Source: Butyricicoccus intestinisimiae (lineage in GTDB: Bacteria > Bacillota > Clostridia > Oscillospirales > Butyricicoccaceae). From it: a DNA stretch of 64,000 nt. The translations under genes and the position numbers were made by a program. Within the stretch, counting starts at the first letter, position 1. Each line of letters begins with the position of its first letter. Location of the stretch: contig NZ_JAHLQI010000007.1 of assembly GCF_018918345.1 (NCBI RefSeq), forward strand, positions 49,635 to 113,634, written 5' to 3'. The notes beneath the pieces are model-generated. The model saw nothing but the letters and a program-made list of their open reading frames with translations. It did not search any database and was not told where the DNA came from. Of this stretch, positions 14,414 to 22,047 are shown one piece after another.

Positions 14414-15055
14414 ATGAAAAAATATCCTAAGATTGAGACGATTTTTAAAAGATCGACAGACGGTTCAAAAGAATTAGTTGAAGGATTGTACCGAAACACA
14501 ACGGTAGAATATTTAGCAAATAATATTTGGATGTGTACAGAAAAAATTGACGGCACAAATATTGGAGTTGTTTGGGATGGTCATACTGTTCATTTTCAAG
14601 GACGTACAGAACGAGCGCAGCTCCCAAGCAAACTGGTTGCTTATTTAACGAATACGTTTTCATCTAACGCTGCTCAAGAGTTATTTGAGCAAAAATTTGG
14701 AGAGATGTCGGTAATTCTATTCGGAGAAGGGTACGGTGCCGGTATTCAAAATGGAGGTTTGTACAGCGAAGACCAAACGTTTATTTTGTTTGACGTATAC
14801 TTAACAGAGCAAGATCTGTGGCTGAAAAGAGATGCAATTGAAGACATCGCTCAATGTTTTAACATTGAAGCAGTCCCAGTTATTATGGTCGGAACATTGC
14901 CAGAAGCAGTCGAGTTTGTAAAAACTCGTCCGAGTTCAACTATCGGAAACGCAAAGATGGAAGGACTCGTGTGCAAACCTTTAGAAGAAGTTCGGGACAG
15001 AATGGGCAATCGCGTTGTCGTTAAAGTCAAGTGTAAAGATTTTCCGAACACTTGA
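14414..15055 (+). CDS. RNA ligase (T4 Rnl2-type)
   Basis: 213 residues with the nucleotidyltransferase motifs in order: I EKIDGTN (adenylated Lys, about residue 44), Ia GRTER, III EGYGAGIQ, IV EGLVCKP and V VVVKVK. This set is typical of Rnl2-like ATP-dependent RNA ligases, which seal 3'-OH/5'-phosphate nicks. It is shorter than T4 Rnl2 (334 aa) because the C-terminal domain is reduced. AAGGAG precedes ATG. A likely job is repair of host or phage tRNAs cut by anticodon nucleases, which fits a phage carrying many tRNA genes. Confidence 0.88.
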   Translation: MKKYPKIETIFKRSTDGSKELVEGLYRNTTVEYLANNIWMCTEKIDGTNIGVVWDGHTVHFQGRTERAQLPSKLVAYLTNTFSSNAAQELFEQKFGEMSVILFGEGYGAGIQNGGLYSEDQTFILFDVYLTEQDLWLKRDAIEDIAQCFNIEAVPVIMVGTLPEAVEFVKTRPSSTIGNAKMEGLVCKPLEEVRDRMGNRVVVKVKCKDFPNT

Positions 15056-15064
15056 ACGGATAGT

Positions 15065-15092
15065 AACCTCTGCCGCCGCGGCGGCAGAGGTT
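15065..15092. terminator. GC-rich palindromic hairpin, copy 5
   Basis: A 12-bp stem (15065-15076 with 15081-15092), loop CGCG; the outer bases are AACC/GGTT instead of AAGC/GCTT, a compensated change. It sits between the RNA ligase and the radical SAM gene. Confidence 0.75.
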
Positions 15093-15120
15093 TAAAAGTC
15101 ACTTGAAAGAAGGTTAGATC

Positions 15121-16083
15121 ATGAGACAAATCACAAACACACATACTGGCAAAATTGTATCTGATACTGATTTGGGTGTTGAATACCTTTATGTTGGAGA
15201 TTATGGAAAAGAAAATAACATTAAGGCTGACTTTCTTGGATATACAAAACGTATTGAAAAAGTAGAACACAAATCTGTTGACATCACAGACAAGCTCGTT
15301 GTTACAGTATCCAGTCAAAAAAGTTGTCCGATGAACTGCAACTTCTGTGACTGCCCGAAACTCGGGTTTCATGGAAACGCAAGTGTGATGGAACTGGTAT
15401 CCGAAATCACGACTGGCATAGCACTTTCCGGTGTTAAACATGGTTCACGTCTTAACGTACATTATGCGCGTATGGGTGAGCCGACATTCAACTATAACGT
15501 CATCACATCAGCCCGTATGGTTGCAGAAATGCTTACAACACCACAGACGGATACAACGTTTGATACTTATCATCCAGTCGTATCAACCATGATGCCAAAA
15601 TCAAACAAACATCTGTTTGATTTCTTACGTACATGGGTCGAAACAGGATTTATATTCGGCGGAGAAGACGGCTTTGGTTTGCAATTTTCCATCAATACAC
15701 TTGATGAAATTCAGCGCAATACAATGTTTCGTAACAAGTCTCTTTCTTTACAGGAAATCAGTGACATAATTAAAATTCTCCCAATGCCGAAGAAACGCAA
15801 ATACACATTAAATTTTGCTGTTACATCTCAATGCAATCTGAATGTTGACCTTATGAACAAATACTTTGACAAAGACAAATGTATCGTAAAAATCACGCCG
15901 ATTCATGAAACAGTCGAAGCCGTTAATGAAGGATACGAAATTGTTACAGACTTTGATGTCTATGAGAAATTTGAGCAGCCGCTTGTAAGAGAGGGTTGGG
16001 ACGTAATTGTCTTTGTTCCAAGTAAAGAAGAAGACGCAGACCGCATTACCTGTGGTAACTCACTGATTGCTTTATACGACTAA
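15121..16083 (+). CDS. RlmN/Cfr-like radical SAM enzyme
   Basis: 320 residues. The radical SAM cluster motif CPMNCNFC (CX3CX2C, about residue 72) is followed by the SAM-binding region ARMGEPTFNYN, matching GMGEPLLN of RlmN. The C-terminus reads RITCGNSL, corresponding to the ACGQL motif that carries the methyl-accepting Cys of RlmN/Cfr. RlmN methylates C2 of A2503 in 23S rRNA and A37 of some tRNAs; Cfr methylates C8. Which base this enzyme modifies is unknown. The protein is shorter than RlmN (about 350-380) at the N-terminus. It adjoins the RNA ligase, so both may act on tRNA or ribosomes during infection. Confidence 0.75.
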   Translation: MRQITNTHTGKIVSDTDLGVEYLYVGDYGKENNIKADFLGYTKRIEKVEHKSVDITDKLVVTVSSQKSCPMNCNFCDCPKLGFHGNASVMELVSEITTGIALSGVKHGSRLNVHYARMGEPTFNYNVITSARMVAEMLTTPQTDTTFDTYHPVVSTMMPKSNKHLFDFLRTWVETGFIFGGEDGFGLQFSINTLDEIQRNTMFRNKSLSLQEISDIIKILPMPKKRKYTLNFAVTSQCNLNVDLMNKYFDKDKCIVKITPIHETVEAVNEGYEIVTDFDVYEKFEQPLVREGWDVIVFVPSKEEDADRITCGNSLIALYD

Positions 16084-16099
16084 TAATTTGGAGGGTGAC

Positions 16100-16168
16100 A
16101 TGAGACTGATTGATGCAACGGCGTGGATGCAATTGCCGGAAGCGTATGATGAGGTTGGTGAAAGGTGA
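16100..16168 (+). CDS. 22-residue peptide (MRLIDA type), possibly a remnant
   Basis: ATG 16100 has a strong GGAGGG site. The peptide starts MRLIDATAW, a start shared by many small Bacillota phage proteins that are normally 60-100 residues, so this is probably a shortened remnant. Confidence 0.35.
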   Translation: MRLIDATAWMQLPEAYDEVGER

Positions 16169-16175
16169 GTAAAGC

Positions 16176-16658
16176 ATGGGGAAGTCATTAAAATTTATAC
16201 AGTGCAGAGCATCAGATAGCAGCGTGTCTACATATTCAGATAAGGATTGGACAAAAGCCGTAGAAGTGAATTTAGCGGATTTCGCAAAATCAGTGTTTCA
16301 CATAGACTTGGACGGTCATGGGATTTTTATTAGAATTGAAAACACTCTTTCAACATCGGTTGTGATTGATACTAATGCAGATTTTGATTTTTTTGTTTCC
16401 TCACAAATAATATCTGATAGTACAGGATTATATTTTCAGCCTTTATGCGAGTGCCTTGAAAAAATTTTGTGGGGCATAGCTTACAACAAAAAAGGCAAAG
16501 CTCCGCAAACAGGTGACGAACTACACTATGTGTTAGGAAATGCTGTTGTATTACATACGCTCAAACCCTTTGGGTGGCTAACAGAAAAACCGTGGTTGAC
16601 CGATGAATATATTGTATGTATACCTGTAAAGATGTGGATTGAGAAAAGTAAAGGCTGA
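16176..16658 (+). CDS. Hypothetical protein (160 aa)
   Basis: AAAGGTG lies 9 nt before ATG. Soluble alpha/beta protein with no membrane segment or Cys cluster; features include DLDGHGIFIRIEN and a Trp-rich C-terminus (PFGWLTEKPWLTDEY). No family recognised. First of a run of accessory genes on the + strand. Confidence 0.55.
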   Translation: MGKSLKFIQCRASDSSVSTYSDKDWTKAVEVNLADFAKSVFHIDLDGHGIFIRIENTLSTSVVIDTNADFDFFVSSQIISDSTGLYFQPLCECLEKILWGIAYNKKGKAPQTGDELHYVLGNAVVLHTLKPFGWLTEKPWLTDEYIVCIPVKMWIEKSKG

Positions 16659-16723
16659 TATATACAACTTAGATGTTGATCCGGGGAATTTATGACACCC
16701 ATTAGCTGTTAGGAGAACAATGC

Positions 16724-17035
16724 ATGAAAGTTAATCGTTGTGACGTTTGTGGAATTTATTACGATGCACTACCAGATGAATGTTGTATTGTAATTTCGAA
16801 TATAAGAGGGAAAGTCTATTACTATGTTAGAGAACATGATTCATTGTGCAAAAAATTAGATTTGTGTCCGGTGTGCATTAGAAAAATTCAAGAAGTCATT
16901 GATGAACGGGCTAAACAAAAGAAGTGTTCAAAAACATCGTTTATGATCCTTGTGAAGATGAAAGAGAACATAGCCTGTGTGAGTGAAAAACAGACGGATT
17001 TAGACAATATAACAGAAACAGGGTGCAAAGAATAA
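16724..17035 (+). CDS. Small zinc-ribbon-like protein (103 aa)
   Basis: AGGAG precedes ATG. Two Cys pairs, CDVC (residues 6-9) and CPVC (about residue 49), are spaced as a treble-clef or ribbon zinc site. The C-terminal half is a basic helix and then an acidic tail. The stop overlaps the next start (TAATG). Possibly nucleic-acid binding; function unknown. Confidence 0.55.
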   Translation: MKVNRCDVCGIYYDALPDECCIVISNIRGKVYYYVREHDSLCKKLDLCPVCIRKIQEVIDERAKQKKCSKTSFMILVKMKENIACVSEKQTDLDNITETGCKE

Positions 17036-17457
17036 TGAATACTGATGTAATGTTTTCAAGTAAAACAGATCTGTGGGCAACACCACAAGATTTTTTTGAT
17101 AATCTCAATCAAGAGTTTGATTTCAATCTTGATGTGTGCGCACTGCCAGAAAATGCAAAGTGCAAGAATTATTATACACCAGAAGTTGACGGACTCTCTC
17201 AGCAGTGGGAGGGGCATGTCTGGTGTAATCCACCATACGGTAGAGAAATCGCTAAGTGGGTACAAAAAGGTTTTGAGTCCGTACAAGCTGGAACAGCTTC
17301 GATATGTGTAATGCTGCTGCCAGCAAGAACGGATACAAAATGGTTCCACAGTTATGTGTATAACAAAGCGGAAATTCGTTTTGTAAAAGGACGATTGAAG
17401 TTTGGCAAGAGTAAAAACTCAGCACCATTTCCATCAATGGTTGTTGTGTTTAAGTAG
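17035..17457 (+). CDS. Phage DNA N6-adenine methyltransferase (Dam-like)
   Basis: 140 residues. Begins FSSKTDLWATPQDFFDNLNQEF and has NPPYG (about residue 68), the catalytic motif IV of N6-adenine methyltransferases, followed by LLPARTDTKWFH. This layout matches the short phage Dam family (PF05869). The start at 17035 overlaps the upstream stop. It probably modifies phage DNA against host restriction; the target site is unknown. Confidence 0.88.
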   Translation: MNTDVMFSSKTDLWATPQDFFDNLNQEFDFNLDVCALPENAKCKNYYTPEVDGLSQQWEGHVWCNPPYGREIAKWVQKGFESVQAGTASICVMLLPARTDTKWFHSYVYNKAEIRFVKGRLKFGKSKNSAPFPSMVVVFK

Positions 17458-17474
17458 AATATGGAGAGTGAATT

Positions 17475-17555
17475 ATGGATTATGTGATATGGATTATTAT
17501 ACTGATTGCAATTTGGTTTGTAGCATGGGCAGTAGTTCATGGTGGAACGAGATAA
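17475..17555 (+). CDS. 26-residue membrane peptide
   Basis: ATG 17475 follows GGAG at 8-nt spacing. The peptide is essentially one transmembrane helix (IWIIILIAIWFVAWAVV) with a short polar end. It is compactly placed between methylase and next gene, which supports a real small protein. Confidence 0.5.
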   Translation: MDYVIWIIILIAIWFVAWAVVHGGTR

Positions 17556-17568
17556 AAGGATGGGAACT

Positions 17569-17790
17569 ATGGACATTGAAGAAAAAGCAATCGCAAGATT
17601 GCAAGAAGCTGCGCAAATGTCGCAGCAGATCTACGAAAGACCGCTGATACTTGCATATTCAGGCGGCAAAGACTCTGACGTGACATTGGATTTGGCGATC
17701 AAAGCAGGCATCCCGTTTGAGGCTGTGTACTCTTTGACTACGGTCGACATACCGGAAAGCGATATGAATATGTATCGCATAATAGCATGA
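17569..17790 (+). pseudogene. Truncated PAPS-reductase-family protein
   Basis: From ATG 17569 (AAAGGA upstream) the frame reads a helical N-terminus, then LILAYSGGKDSDVTLDLAI, the PP-loop SGGKDS of PAPS reductase-like phage enzymes, then EAVYSLTTVDIPE. It stops at residue 73, whereas relatives are 200-280 residues, so the catalytic C-terminal part is gone. The last residues (DMNMYRIIA) look like the tail of a different gene, suggesting a deletion junction near 17757-17765. The PP-loop alone is unlikely to be active. Confidence 0.65.
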
Positions 17791-17888
17791 GCTATGATGA
17801 ATTGCTTTTCATAGATTGCGATACACAAAACCTTGCAATATTCCAAGGCGGTGAATTGATTGCATTTGAAGAAAGTGAGAGTGAATAA
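17787..17888 (+). CDS. 33-residue acidic protein
   Basis: ATG overlaps the previous stop (ATGA). Encodes YDELLFIDCDTQNLAIFQGG and an acidic end. It looks like a complete small beta-hairpin protein, translationally coupled to the truncated gene upstream. Unknown function. Confidence 0.45.
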   Translation: MSYDELLFIDCDTQNLAIFQGGELIAFEESESE

Positions 17889-17890
17889 AT

Positions 17891-18802
17891 ATGCTTAAAA
17901 ATGAAAGATTATACAAAGATGTAAACGGTCAAGTTTGGCATGTAAAGTCTGATGGAACAGCAGTCAAATATCCTCAGTTTACAGTATACACAGAGATGCC
18001 TAAAGGCGTATATGAAGAAATACTATACAAAGAACACGGTATAGATGTAAGCGATAAACTGTATTTAGCAAATCAACGCTTCTCGTATCATTTATGTGTT
18101 GTTTCTCAATATGAAGAAGATTTCGGAAACGCTGATAATGTATTTGACGTTCTTAGTGGCGAATGGGTTCATTTGTATGGAATTGACTGGATATTATCTG
18201 ACGTTGCTAACCTCATTTGCGGTCATGAGTATATGATTAGAGGTCATAAAATGACGCTTGTTCATTTTCGGGAAGAAGCGCAAGGATTTTCGTTTATTGA
18301 CGATAAAGATTGGAATTGTAATAGCTCTGCATTTATTGGAGTTCATCAAATTTGCTGTGTAAAGGAGATACAGAAAATGCCAAAAGAGTACAAGGTCTGG
18401 GAAACGGAGAACGGAAAATTTTACGGGTGTGATTGCGAAACTGGACATACCTTTGTTATTGGTGAAGAAACATTCGAAATAGTGAAGTATTATGCAACGA
18501 AACCAAGAGTAGGAGATATTGTTTACATAAACAATTTAACAGGTGTTAAACCTTACGAGTTTACTTTTGTACGAAACGTTGCAAAACTGTTAAATGATGA
18601 TCTCTTAATGTTAAGATATGCTTACGGATATTATCCTAATTTTGATACAAGAGAACAGAATAAAAAGTTGTGGAAGGTACTACACGTAGGTCTTTATTCG
18701 CTTATCGAAGAATATACAACGGGAACTCGCCCAATGATTTGTGTATGTGATAACGACTCTTTGACTGTATCTGAAAATCAGGAGGATGATGAGCCATTTT
18801 AA
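17891..18802 (+). CDS. Hypothetical phage protein (303 aa)
   Basis: Starts 2 nt after the previous gene, with only a weak GAGAGTG. Opens LYKDVNGQVWHVKSDGTAVKY. It contains several internal segments of the type DVLSGEW and KFYGCDCETGHTFVIG, i.e. short beta modules resembling small YopX-like phage proteins, so it may be a fusion of such modules. Seven Cys are scattered. No known catalytic motif. Ends with an acidic tail (ENQEDDEPF). Confidence 0.5.
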   Translation: MLKNERLYKDVNGQVWHVKSDGTAVKYPQFTVYTEMPKGVYEEILYKEHGIDVSDKLYLANQRFSYHLCVVSQYEEDFGNADNVFDVLSGEWVHLYGIDWILSDVANLICGHEYMIRGHKMTLVHFREEAQGFSFIDDKDWNCNSSAFIGVHQICCVKEIQKMPKEYKVWETENGKFYGCDCETGHTFVIGEETFEIVKYYATKPRVGDIVYINNLTGVKPYEFTFVRNVAKLLNDDLLMLRYAYGYYPNFDTREQNKKLWKVLHVGLYSLIEEYTTGTRPMICVCDNDSLTVSENQEDDEPF

Positions 18803-19116
18803 CTCAAAAACAAAAAGATTTCACTGAGAATTTTTATAGTAAAAAATCCCCAGCAGAACAAGCATTCTTGAATTTAATTGGCATAGAAGATAGATACTTT
18901 ATGATTCCTAACAATGTAAAAAGATTATGTTCAATGCCGTTAACTAAGACTCTTGGATCTCATAAAAGAAAACAAAAACAACATAGGAGACACTGTGCTC
19001 TTGTTAATCAAACTACATTTAATTACGTTGAGTCATTGATTGAAGAAGCGATTTCGGATAATTTGCATAACTTTTTATCCCATATGGTTGATATAACAAT
19101 GCTAAACATACCGTAG
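18796..19116 (+). CDS. Hypothetical basic protein, apparent ATT start (106 aa)
   Basis: The open frame begins at 18793 and its only well-placed codon is ATT 18796, 10 nt after AGGAGG (18780-18785) and overlapping the previous stop. It reads LTQKQKDFTENFYSKKSPAEQAFLN and continues through the first standard start, TTG 18868. The missing 24 residues look like a natural N-terminus, so I favour ATT. The remainder is basic (GSHKRKQKQHRRHC). Unknown function. Confidence 0.45.
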   Translation: MLTQKQKDFTENFYSKKSPAEQAFLNLIGIEDRYFMIPNNVKRLCSMPLTKTLGSHKRKQKQHRRHCALVNQTTFNYVESLIEEAISDNLHNFLSHMVDITMLNIP

Positions 19117-19196
19117 TAAAATAAGTATTTTATTGAGTGATAGTTTTCTCGACTTTGTTACAGATTTCTTAGAATGTACATCAGGTGATTGAACAA

Positions 19197-19487
19197 TTGA
19201 GTTTTACAAACTATATAGAACAGATCAAAAAAGCTATAATTAAGAAGTTAAAGTGGGAGAAGATAGATAGTTGCTATATTGCGTTGAATCCCATCGAAGA
19301 TTATTTGATATATTCAAAACAACCAGTTAATAAAAAGAATTATTACAACTATATATGGCGTGGCATACTGAACGAGATACAAAAAGGACGTTCGATCCCA
19401 AAAGGATATTACACAGTTTATATGTGTAGAAACTGCCATCATGTTCAACTTGACAATAATGTACCTTGCGAGAATTGTAGGTGGTAA
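19197..19487 (+). CDS. Cys-rich small protein, type A, copy 1 (96 aa)
   Basis: TTG 19197 has AGGTGATT at 6-7 nt; a GTG at 19185 overlaps that site. The N-terminal part is helical and the C-terminus ends YMCRNCHHVQLDNNVPCENC, a CxxC...CxxC zinc ribbon. The same ending occurs in the gene at 19663. First member of an alternating duplicated cassette (19197-20440). Confidence 0.55.
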   Translation: MSFTNYIEQIKKAIIKKLKWEKIDSCYIALNPIEDYLIYSKQPVNKKNYYNYIWRGILNEIQKGRSIPKGYYTVYMCRNCHHVQLDNNVPCENCRW

Positions 19488-19489
19488 AT

Positions 19490-19666
19490 ATGTATAATGT
19501 AAAAACATTGGAAGCAATCATAGCGGCTAGAACATTGATTGAGTATTGCAAAGACCACACAAATTCTTGTGGCGATTGCCCGTTTTACAGAAAGAACAAC
19601 GGCGAATGGACTGGCTGTATATTTAGCGGTGACAGTCCTGAGTATTGGGAGATTGAAAGAGTATGA
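19490..19666 (+). CDS. Cys-rich small protein, type B, copy 1 (58 aa)
   Basis: AGGTGG precedes ATG 19490. Motif: AARTLIEYCK, CGDCPFY, TGCIFSG, PEYWEI. The four Cys could bind a metal. Nearly the same order of motifs occurs at 19944 and, more divergent, 20117. Unknown function. Confidence 0.6.
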   Translation: MYNVKTLEAIIAARTLIEYCKDHTNSCGDCPFYRKNNGEWTGCIFSGDSPEYWEIERV

Positions 19667-19941
19667 ATGAAAAAGACATTGAAGCAATTGGACACGCAAA
19701 AAAACTATTATGGAGTATTGCGAAATGGATAAAATTAAAAAAAGACGAATTTGCAAAATGGAGAAAATGGAGAAGCGTTAGAGGTTATTGTTTGTTTGAA
19801 ATTGAAGGTGAAAAAATTGTTTTTGAACCGGAATGGTATATTGCTAAGGACGCATATGGCATCACAGAAGGATACAAATGCAGACGGTGCGGACATTTTC
19901 AAACAAACAACAACAAGCCTTGCGAAAGGTGCGGGAGGTAA
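19663..19941 (+). CDS. Cys-rich small protein, type A, copy 2 (92 aa)
   Basis: ATGA overlap with the gene before. The N-terminus (KDIEAIGHAKKLLW) resembles type B starts, while the C-terminus YKCRRCGHFQTNNNKPCERC is the type A zinc ribbon, so this copy looks like a type B/type A hybrid. Very basic centre. Confidence 0.55.
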   Translation: MNEKDIEAIGHAKKLLWSIAKWIKLKKDEFAKWRKWRSVRGYCLFEIEGEKIVFEPEWYIAKDAYGITEGYKCRRCGHFQTNNNKPCERCGR

Positions 19942-19943
19942 AT

Positions 19944-20120
19944 ATGTGTAAAGGCGAAATGGATATTGCAGCAATCCAAGCAGCAAAAACATTAGTTGAG
20001 TATTGCAAAAATAACACAGATTTGTGCGATACTTGCCCGTTTTACATAATGGACAACAGCGAATGGCGCGGCTGCGTGCTTAGTTGTGATATTCCGGAGG
20101 ATTGGGAAATTAGAACATGA
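19944..20120 (+). CDS. Cys-rich small protein, type B, copy 2 (58 aa)
   Basis: GGAGG at 19932-19936 precedes ATG. AAKTLVEYCK, CDTCPFY, RGCVLS and PEDWEI align along their whole length with copy 1 at 19490. Tandem duplication is the simplest explanation. Confidence 0.6.
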   Translation: MCKGEMDIAAIQAAKTLVEYCKNNTDLCDTCPFYIMDNSEWRGCVLSCDIPEDWEIRT

Positions 20121-20440
20121 CAAGAGAAGATATTAAAGTAATCAAATACGCAAAGGCTATTTCTGAATATTGTGGTAACAAAGCAAAGTGTGAAAATAAT
20201 TGTCCTCTTTTTGGTGGTGGATGTTTACTATTAGATGATAATTGTCGCTTTCCCTCGGATTGGAACATTCCAAACGTAAAAACATACAAACAGGATTTTC
20301 TTGATAAGTTTCCGGATGCGGATTTTAATGCGGATTGTATTTGCCGAAAGTATGTTTATCCCAACAGCGGAGAGCATCCCAATTGCAATAATGACAAATG
20401 CGAACAATGCTGGGACAAGACGTATATTGAAGGAGTGTAA
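20117..20440 (+). CDS. Cys-rich small protein, type B-like, extended (107 aa)
   Basis: ATGA overlap with copy 2. Residues 1-55 follow the type B pattern (YAKAISEYC, NCPLFGGGC, PSDWNI). A second Cys-rich half follows (ADCICRKYVYPNSGEHPNC, then CEQC), probably an extra metal site. Unknown function. Confidence 0.55.
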   Translation: MTREDIKVIKYAKAISEYCGNKAKCENNCPLFGGGCLLLDDNCRFPSDWNIPNVKTYKQDFLDKFPDADFNADCICRKYVYPNSGEHPNCNNDKCEQCWDKTYIEGV

Positions 20441-20497
20441 AGCATGTACACTGAACAACCCGATATTCGTTTGACACAAAAATGAGGCGTGTTAAGT

Positions 20498-20911
20498 ATG
20501 AATGTGAAAGCAGCAATAGAATGTCTTAGCAAGATGATACTTGAATATGAAGAAAGATCAAAAAAGTATATCTATAACGGTGCGACCGAAGTGCTGGGAT
20601 ATAAAATATTAAAAGAAAAAATTGATTCGTTATATACAGCAAGAAGCAACTTAAAGCATACCTCATGGATACTAACAAAAGAAACAACCCCGGATGTATT
20701 TATGAGTGATGATGACAATGTAGGAATGTCTCATAGAGTGATTTGCTGTGACGAAAACGGTGATTGTTTGATGGGACGTTATTACTACATAAATGGTCAT
20801 ACTTTTTGGATATCTATGTTGACTAACGCTCAATTCGATTGCATTGCGTGGATGGAATCACCGGACACAAGGGAAATTGTTGAAGCGGCAAAACATCGTT
20901 ATCGGAACTAA
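20498..20911 (+). CDS. DUF551-like protein (137 aa)
   Basis: ATG 20498 has GAGG 10 nt upstream. The N-terminal 50 residues are helical. The C-terminal 80 follow the DUF551 pattern: W near the start, P, then RVICCDENGDCLMGRYYYING, W, and CIAWMESP at the end. DUF551 domains are common in phage accessory proteins and have no known function. Confidence 0.6.
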   Translation: MNVKAAIECLSKMILEYEERSKKYIYNGATEVLGYKILKEKIDSLYTARSNLKHTSWILTKETTPDVFMSDDDNVGMSHRVICCDENGDCLMGRYYYINGHTFWISMLTNAQFDCIAWMESPDTREIVEAAKHRYRN

Positions 20912-20937
20912 CGACAAATAGAAAGGAGCATTACAGA

Positions 20938-21588
20938 ATGAAATTAACCGAAGGTCAGGTTTGGGCGCATCGTAATAAAGAAGACAATCAATATGACAAA
21001 TATCTTGTGATTGACTATGTTACAAATACCTGTTTCAATGGCCGTGAAACACCGTTTGGCAAAGTTACGTCTTTTATTTGCTGTAATTACAATTATTTGC
21101 TTAATGAGTGTTGGGAATTGCTGGACGCTGAAAAGATTTGTGAATTACTGCGTAAGCAAAGTGAATGTATAAGAATCATACATGAAAGTGCAGAGTATGA
21201 ACGGCAACTCATATCAGCACGTGAATTTGCAGAACAAGAAGTAAAAGAGAAAGAAAGCATTTGTGAAAGCGTGCAAGCTAGACTTACGCAAGTTGCGAAT
21301 GAACTTGATGTAGAACGTAAAAAGAGAGCGCATGTAGAGAAACAAAATCTTGAGTTTGAAGAAAAACTAAAAGATAGTATCTCTTGTGGTGCTGATAAGC
21401 AAGATAGAATGTTGGTATTGTTACAAGACGGTTCAACACATTTCGTCAAGAATGGAACGGACATTTTATTTGACAGAGATAACAATGTAATATGTGTACT
21501 AAATGAAAAGGCTGACACCCTTGCCATTTTTGATAAAGATTTTGTGCGTGGCGCGATGTTAACAACTATACAAGATGATGATAACTGA
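20938..21588 (+). CDS. Coiled-coil accessory protein (216 aa)
   Basis: AAAGGAG precedes ATG. Residues 1-60 form a small beta domain (EGQVWAHRNKEDNQYDKYLV), common in phage proteins. Residues 80-145 are a long charged coiled coil (EFEEKLKDS at its end), and the C-terminus is a beta domain with LLQDGSTHFVKNG. The function is unknown; it probably oligomerises. Confidence 0.55.
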   Translation: MKLTEGQVWAHRNKEDNQYDKYLVIDYVTNTCFNGRETPFGKVTSFICCNYNYLLNECWELLDAEKICELLRKQSECIRIIHESAEYERQLISAREFAEQEVKEKESICESVQARLTQVANELDVERKKRAHVEKQNLEFEEKLKDSISCGADKQDRMLVLLQDGSTHFVKNGTDILFDRDNNVICVLNEKADTLAIFDKDFVRGAMLTTIQDDDN

Positions 21589-21772
21589 ATACATAATAAT
21601 CCCAACGACTCTCGGTACAAAAGTAAAGATAGTTACTGAAAGCGATTATAATAATCAAAAATCTCCTGTGACAATTGAGGAGTTGATTGACAGTGTAATA
21701 AGCTGCAATATTGGTTTCTTTACTCTGGATAGCCAACAAAGAGATGAACAAGAAAAAAATAAAAAATTGTAA
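21575..21772 (+). CDS. Hypothetical small protein (65 aa)
   Basis: Overlaps the previous gene by 14 nt; ATG at 21575 or 21578. Contains an EYIIIPTTLGTKVKIV beta segment and a charged helical C-terminus. No family recognised. Confidence 0.45.
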   Translation: MMITEYIIIPTTLGTKVKIVTESDYNNQKSPVTIEELIDSVISCNIGFFTLDSQQRDEQEKNKKL

Positions 21773-21867
21773 AGCAAATGATGATTGAGATTGATATATT
21801 ACTTCCACAAAGGAAGTATCTAGTTCCCTTCTCCCGCATTATTTTAACATTGACGTGGTGAGTAAAA

Positions 21868-22047
21868 ATGTATGAATTATCTGATTTAATTGTACTGTTT
21901 TGTAGTGGCTTTGTTTTCGGTATGAAATACGGTGATCGTTTTGAGTATAATGTATTGCTTGCCGTTATAATGGCTGTTGGGGTGGCCGCGCACACGATCT
22001 ATAGTATCGTTAAACTTTGCAAGGAGGTAGAAGATAAATATAAATGA
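21868..22047 (+). CDS. Small membrane protein (59 aa)
   Basis: GGTGAG precedes ATG 21868. Two hydrophobic segments (LIVLFCSGFVFG and LLAVIMAVGVAAHTIY) and a charged end. Stop overlaps the following lipoprotein start (ATGA), suggesting co-expression. Confidence 0.5.
   Translation: MYELSDLIVLFCSGFVFGMKYGDRFEYNVLLAVIMAVGVAAHTIYSIVKLCKEVEDKYK

Noticed and set aside
20444..20485. A 13-residue frame (MYTEQPDIRLTQK) with a GGAG site.
   Set aside because: Too short to support; may be a translation-coupling leader or a remnant.
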